Below the pieces are notes generated by a model. It searched no databases. It worked only from the letters and a program-made list of their open reading frames with translations, and was not told the DNA's origin. A stretch of 64,000 nt of DNA from Asterias rubens (Eukaryota > Echinodermata > Asteroidea > Forcipulatida > Asteriidae), in the NCBI RefSeq assembly GCF_902459465.1, contig NC_047064.1, forward strand, positions 13,100,160 to 13,164,159. Direction: 5' to 3'. Shown here one piece after another: positions 58,394-64,000 of the stretch. The translations under genes and the position numbers were made by a program. Positions within the stretch are counted from its first letter, which is position 1, and each line of letters begins with the position of its first letter.

Positions 58394-60325
58394 TTTTGCG
58401 TTCAAATTGATACTGTCTCAAGTACTCCAATGAGTAAGCAGAAGAAAGAAATTTCAAGAAATTTCAGGCTTTGTTAAACACTCTGACTTTACATACACAC
58501 AAATAAACATGGCCACATGATCTCCTCTCGGCCAATCAAAATGGATACTCCTCTTGGCGAACAAGAACAGATACTCCTCTCCGCCAATCAGAATGGATAA
58601 ACTGTCACAAGTGGTATTTGTGTGCGTGCATACTTTAAATAGGGTCTCATGGGATGCAGCTTAAACTGAATGATTCATAATTCATTGTTCCTGGTTTAAG
58701 TAAGTGTAACTGAGTTTCTCAAGAATACTCTTCATGCCTGCAGTAGCTAAAAGGCAAAGGCAAAGAACTGAAAGGTTTTCCTTCGATTAAAAGCTCCGCT
58801 CTCAGAATGTACTTTTTTTAGAATTTGCCTCAGGTTCATTTTTTTACAGTCCATGTTCTTTTTCATGGATGTCTTCAAAGTTCAATGCATTTTTCTAAAC
58901 CTTGCCTCATTTTACCCACACAATTCAAGGTACGCATAGTTTACTCATGTACACATTTTGTTTTGAACCCTTTGGCATGTGTTAATCATAAACCAGTTAG
59001 TTTTATATTTCAATGTACATCATTGTACATGTACAATGCGTGCGCTCATCTTACAAAATGGTGCGCGTGTCCTTGCGGCACAGTTGTGTTTGTGCACGCA
59101 GCATCACCGTGCTCCCTCTAGATCTTGTATAACTCTACGGTTGATTACATTGATTTGAATGGGAGAAAATCAAGATGGTTGGCCAAGCTTGGGAGAACAC
59201 TGACTCTATGTCCACACAAAATATAAAATGAAATTAAATTTGCCTGGTTAATTTCTGCAACTCCAACCCCTAAAATGTGGTCTTCAACAACCAAGTCAGG
59301 GAAACCACAGTTGGGGTCACGGTCCAATCAACAACACGAAATGTAATTTTCATCTTCATGGCGTCCTTTATTAACAGGAGCAACAGTACTTGGAGCTGCG
59401 CCACATGAATCAAGGTTTAAAAAAAGCATGATGCTCATGTAGCTGCACAATGAACACCTTGTCAAAACAAAAAACCAAATTGCAAGTCTCCAAATTACCC
59501 GACAACAGAAACAACAACCACAGAGCAAATAAGCGAATAATGAAATTACCAAAACCCGTCCTGAATTGTGTGCCTTGAGCTTGTTACCATGGATTTGTAG
59601 ACATAACCTACTTTCGTCGAGATCATTTGTTGTTTTTCTTCCTTCAAAAACTAGAGGGGCTCAACACATTGGAACTGAAAGTGATTAATTGAACAAGGGC
59701 AAAAAGCACTTACAGAAAGGCGTGGGCCTAGCTGCAATACACGATGGTAATGGACATGTACGCTGTACATTTACGCCTCGTGTATGAAAGGTTTGATAGG
59801 GACCGATTGCCCTCCTCATGGCCATTGAGTGGGAACATTTATTTGTATAAATATGTATTCACCATTTTTTTTCTGTGCTTTTCCTCTCGTTAAAAAAGAT
59901 ACATGTATATACAAAAATCCCAGTGGAATTGCCTGAAAACCGTTTCCATTTTGTTAATGATACTGAGTGTTTACATTGCCGAACCCAGAACAAAATTTGT
60001 TTAAAGCCGTTTCCTGCATTTATCCTTTGGTAATCCAGTCAAGTTAAACCTGTAATACTGTAATCCAGTTCCGAGATCTTCCTACAATCCACTAGGGACT
60101 CAAAAGCACCGTAAATACAAGGATCAATTTCCACTGTTTACGGCTTATTAACATGGATGTAATGTTCTGTGAATTCTAGATTTCTGTGGACTCTGCATAA
60201 TGTTTTTTAATTTTCATAGATGTAGATTCCCAGTGACATGTTCATTTTTTACTCAGAAAGAGCTGTCTACATTTGCATCTTGCAATTAGGGAGATTTTGT
60301 ACTGGTGGATGATTTAGAAACTAAC
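58394..60325. other. Non-coding; nothing recognised
   Basis: Short repeats such as CGGCCAATCA.AATGGATA.ACTC (58530-58610, two to three imperfect copies). No coding exon seen on either strand. Confidence 0.4.
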
Positions 60326-60596
60326 CAGGCATGCAACTGCCCATTGAAAAAAAAGAGGAAAATTTTCATAGGCACAAAGCAAGTGCGGAGCGAGTCAGCC
60401 GAAACGCCACGAGACATGATACCCACAATGGTACCCTAGAAAATTTGGAGGTTTTTTATGCTCTTAGGTGCATTGTTAGCATTTTACATGATTGTAGTTG
60501 TACACTGCTGTTGCCAGGCATATATATTAGGCTAAAAAAAAAATATTTTAAAAAAAATAAACGCGGAATTCGAGACGCGGAAGAGTTGCATGCCTG
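60326..60596. mobile_element. Candidate MITE bounded by 13-bp inverted repeats
   Basis: CAGGCATGCAACT (60326-60338) and AGTTGCATGCCTG (60584-60596) are exact complements. No target duplication clear. Confidence 0.45.
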
Positions 60597-61382
60597 AAAC
60601 ACGGTGTGAAAAAAAGTTTCCATAATGAGGGGGGACTTTCAGGTTTTGTTCATCAGACATGTCAGAAAATGGAAAAAATTGTTTATTCTTAGGGAACTTA
60701 ATACAGAAATAGGGAGAGTCGGTAGACTGTTTAGCTCTTTGCGTACATGTGCATACGTGAATGTTCATTGTGCATGACAAACATTACTATAAAACATGTT
60801 TTGGATTTGTTTTTCTACATAACATAGTTTAGTAAGCATGACAAAAATAATGATGGCAGAGACAAACTTATTTACAGAATTTGTGAAGCTGACAAAACAG
60901 TCCAAAACAGTGTTTAAGTTTTGTGTAATCAACCATACGTTTGTGGTACACTAAAAAACAATAAATGTGAGAGTATGTGGGGCTTTTAAAATCTGTTGTG
61001 AGTGGGGAGAAAAAAGCATGCACAAGTAAACACATTGTCCTTCATTCTTCATCTTGTTTGTAACAACTGATATCTGCTGATTGGTTTTATTTTTAGGTGT
61101 TTAGAATACAGTTTTCTCAATTGTATGACTTCATTTCAGAGGGAAATATATTTCAAACAAAAAAATAGCTACACATTGAATTTTATAATCAGTCTAAAAC
61201 TAAACATTGATATTTGTTATCGTAACCAATTCCATAGATGACGCCTCCATAATTAATTAAACAAACTATTGTTTTGGCTAAAGTGTACAGTATCTGGAAG
61301 TATGGGAATAACTGTGAATTTGAAAAGATAATACCTTTAAGGAAAAATTGTTGTTAGCCTTGTTCAGTTTTGAGTTTCTTTG

Positions 61383-61990
61383 AACATTTGATTAGAATCA
61401 AAAGACTAGTCCGACACAAAGGCCATGTAGCCGCTGGCTAACTAAATTTGCAGTAGGGACTAATGTGAACTATGTATGAATCTGTTGCTTAATTGATTCA
61501 AACTCATTTGCCAGTCTCATTTTTAATGTAATATTAGGGTCTTTTCCTCTACCCAGGGGCTAAGCGTACATGTACATTAAGTTCCCCCTGAATGTGGATG
61601 AAATATTGTACACATAGTGTTTTTAAAGCTTCCTTTGTACCATGTATACTGTACGAAGTATGGACCTGAAAACTAAAGATGTCCACATCTTGTATTGACT
61701 TGAAACACTACTTTTTACAGTTGAAGAATAGGATTATTCTTACACTACAGAACAGAGGACTGTCCAAGTCCACACAGTGACTGCAATTTCTGTGTCATCC
61801 TTGATCAGTCTGGAGTTTTAACAACATTTGATTAGAATCAAAAGACTAGTCTGACACAAAGGACATGTAGCCGCTGGCTAATTTAATTTGCAGCAGGCAC
61901 TAATGTGAGCTATGGACGAATCTGTTGCTTAATTGATTCAGACTCGTTTGCCAGTCTCATTTTATAATGTAATATCAGGGCCTTTTCCTG
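61383..61990. repeat. Segmental direct duplication, ~430-bp period
   Basis: About 175 bases from AACATTTGATTAGAATCAAAAGACTAGTC to the CAGTCTCATTTT..AATGTAATAT block occur at 61383-61556 and again at 61812-61990, about 90% alike. The segment after each copy (GTGGACCTGA.AA.T/A..) is also related. Confidence 0.85.
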
Positions 61991-62099
61991 CATCCATTAA
62001 GACTTTGATGATGCTAACATGTAAATGTACATAAACGAGGAAGAAATATGCCTGCAGTACATACAATGTACATGGGAAGTGTATGCAGTGTGTTTTAAT

Positions 62100-62205
62100 G
62101 CTACACGTATGTACAAAGTGTGGACCTGAGAAAAAAAGAGGTCCCCATAAAATGTATGGAGTTGAAACACTATGTGGACATAATGTGTACAAAACATACC
62201 GAGGA
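62100..62205. repeat. Segment repeated at 63048-63112
   Basis: GGTCCCCATAAAA.GTATGGAGTTGAAACACTATGTGGACATAATGTGTACAAAACATACCGAGG (quoted in parts) recurs almost exactly 0.9 kb downstream. Confidence 0.85.
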
Positions 62206-62290
62206 CTTTAACAAAAGGGATCCGGGACAACGGCATACTAACTGGGGACAGTCCTCATTTAGTTTTCGTGAACAAAACCATAGCAATGCT

Positions 62291-62390
62291 AAACAACTCC
62301 AAACAATGGGAGAACAAAGGGTTGTCCTCCGTTTGCACCAAAACAACTCCAAACAATGGGAGAACAAAGGGTTGTCCTCCGTTTGCACCA
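62291..62390. repeat. Perfect 50-bp tandem duplication
   Basis: AAACAACTCCAAACAATGGG through GTCCTCCGTTTGCACCA occurs at 62291-62340 and 62341-62390 with no mismatch, so it is very young or an assembly or read artefact. Confidence 0.95.
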
Positions 62391-63257
62391 CTTACAAGAG
62401 TATTTGTAAATATACCGCAATATATCTTGGAAAACAGAGAACAGACGCTATGCTAGTACGCATAAATAATATTTAGAAGTACATTACATGCAAGGTACAT
62501 GTATAGTTGTGTACTGCATTGCTCAAAAAGCAGGGCGCCATGATGGTTGCCGGTATCTCGGTTGTCATGGTCATACAGAATCCTTAACGTGCTGATCATG
62601 CGCGCATCAGCACATGTCATAAGGGCTATTGAAACTGTTTTTCTTTTTAGGCATAAGAAAGCAATAACAAACGCAACTAGACGCCATCGTGTATAGTCTG
62701 GATATGGAAACTCAGACTTGACTCAAATTCTTTTAGACAGCCTAAAAAAAGAAAAACCTCAAAATGTGACAGCAACGTCAATAAGATCCCTTTTGAGTAA
62801 TAGGACACCAGACTGCCTCCAGCCATTCTTGTTGACTCTACTCAGTCAAATCTTCTTCAAATCCATTTGGGGATCTTTCCCCATTGCCCCTTGAGGGATG
62901 CAGCACTCCAGAGATGAGCTGCTGAGGTACATCTTAGTTTAGGGGCCGTTCAGAGTTTATCAATCTTGAAAAATTTTGATATTTGTTGGAAATTGTTTTA
63001 AAGGCAAAGAATGGTGTGGCTTTTTGGAACCGTTTGATTGTTTTAGGTCCCCATAAAACGTATGGAGTTGAAACACTATGTGGACATAATGTGTACAAAA
63101 CATACCGAGGTTATGAGCGTACTGATCGAAACGTCGAGTTAATCCAACGATTCTTTTCAGAACCCCCCCCAACTCATTTAGAGATAGTCATTACATGGTG
63201 TTACCGCATATTTTATTTCCACCATGCAAAGTTTCAAATCCTACTTATAAATATAAA

Positions 63258-63378
63258 CCTTTCTCATGCATCTGAGTGAAAGCACACAATTCTATGAAAA
63301 AGGTTTTTTTTTTCTTTCATTCGTTTCTTGCAATTTAGATGACCAATTGAGCCCAAATTTCACAGGTTAAGTTTTGAT
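63258..63378. mobile_element. Family-A fold-back, truncated
   Basis: CATCTGAGTGAAAGCACACAATT..AAGG..TTTCTTTCATTCGTTTCTTGCAATTTAGATGACCAATTGAGC follows one arm of family A (quoted in parts). No second arm. Confidence 0.6.
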
Positions 63379-64000
63379 TTGGGATACACGCAGTACATTG
63401 CAGTATCAATACTCCCTGTGTATAAAATTACTGTGCAATTTTTATAAGAACAGAAGTCATATTTAATTTAAATGTAAATTTCTCTCCAAACAGATGCTTT
63501 TAAAATGCTCTTCTTAATGTGCTTGCTTTGGTGAACTTCATGTATTGTATTTTGCTATGATAAGTATTGATTTGTTTATTTATTATTGATCCCACTTACA
63601 GTGGTAAACAATTACAGTTGTACATGAAAACAGTACAACTATTTACATTATTATAGCATGCGATTTGAAAGGCTCGACAAAGGCTCGACGGGCATCCTAC
63701 TTTCTATCTGCCTTTTTTACACATTTATGTATTTCCCCTGTTTTTATTTAGTGTGTCTGTTATTATGTATTTTCTGGCCCGATATGAAAGAGAAATGTGA
63801 CATGACCTACATGTAAAGGGCTTCAGTACAAACTACTGTGCATAAAAGCCTTGGGGGGGGTACATCATTTGTTTAGGTACCAGTACATTATAATGTACTA
63901 CGTGATTAAAAATTTATTTTACAAAATGAACTTTTGTGGTAGCTTAGAACTCTATCTGTCTATGCTAATTATGGCTCAAGAATGTCAAATATGTAGAAAA
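63379..64000. other. Non-coding; nothing recognised
   Basis: A-rich and T-rich tracts, a poly-G run at about 63854. No exon. Confidence 0.4.

Overview
The window is eukaryotic and reads like an AT-rich invertebrate deuterostome genome, probably an echinoderm such as a sea star. The basis is a multi-exon Rab27 gene with GT-AG introns, a non-LTR retroelement remnant with an A/T-rich 3' tail, and many fold-back MITEs whose style I associate with sea-star assemblies. The species call is an inference from memory. There are no operons, bacterial signals or CRISPR arrays.

Layout. Positions 1-694 hold the last intron and last exon of a plus-strand gene that begins outside the window and ends in a transmembrane helix with a short basic tail. 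Positions 695-3714 are repeats. Positions 3715-28866 are one very large DNA transposon that appears almost twice, on either side of a 100-N gap (16164-16263). Its outer ends carry inverted CACAGTTA termini flanked by TA, and a 32-bp subterminal array lies at its left end. It carries two minus-strand genes. The first is a transposase-like protein with an N-terminal SAM domain split over two exons, two C2H2 zinc fingers and a CACTA/tnp2-like D..D..E core. The second is a multi-exon companion resembling the proteins annotated in animals as 'SAM domain-containing protein 3-like'. The two halves repeat about 12.2 kb nearly base for base. They most simply represent two overlapping contigs or haplotypes of a single element of about 12.9 kb, placed end to end by the assembler.

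Positions 28867-35577 are intergenic and contain a 27-bp minisatellite. Positions 35578-45614 are a complete Rab27 gene on the minus strand: four coding exons, 235 codons, all splice phases consistent. A degenerate ~190-bp tandem repeat lies just upstream of it. From about 46.5 kb to the end I recognise no coding exon. That stretch holds fold-back elements, tRNA-derived SINE candidates, a 52-bp satellite, segmental duplications and one very clean 348-bp MITE with a 10-bp target duplication.

The item most worth attention is the two-gene transposon. SAM domain, zinc fingers and DDE core occur in one protein, with a SAMD3-like companion in the same terminal repeats and a promoter with TATA, E2F-like and CRE-like motifs. 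The assembly here is noisy: the two copies differ by many homopolymer indels that break different exons, so each gene must be read as a composite of both copies.
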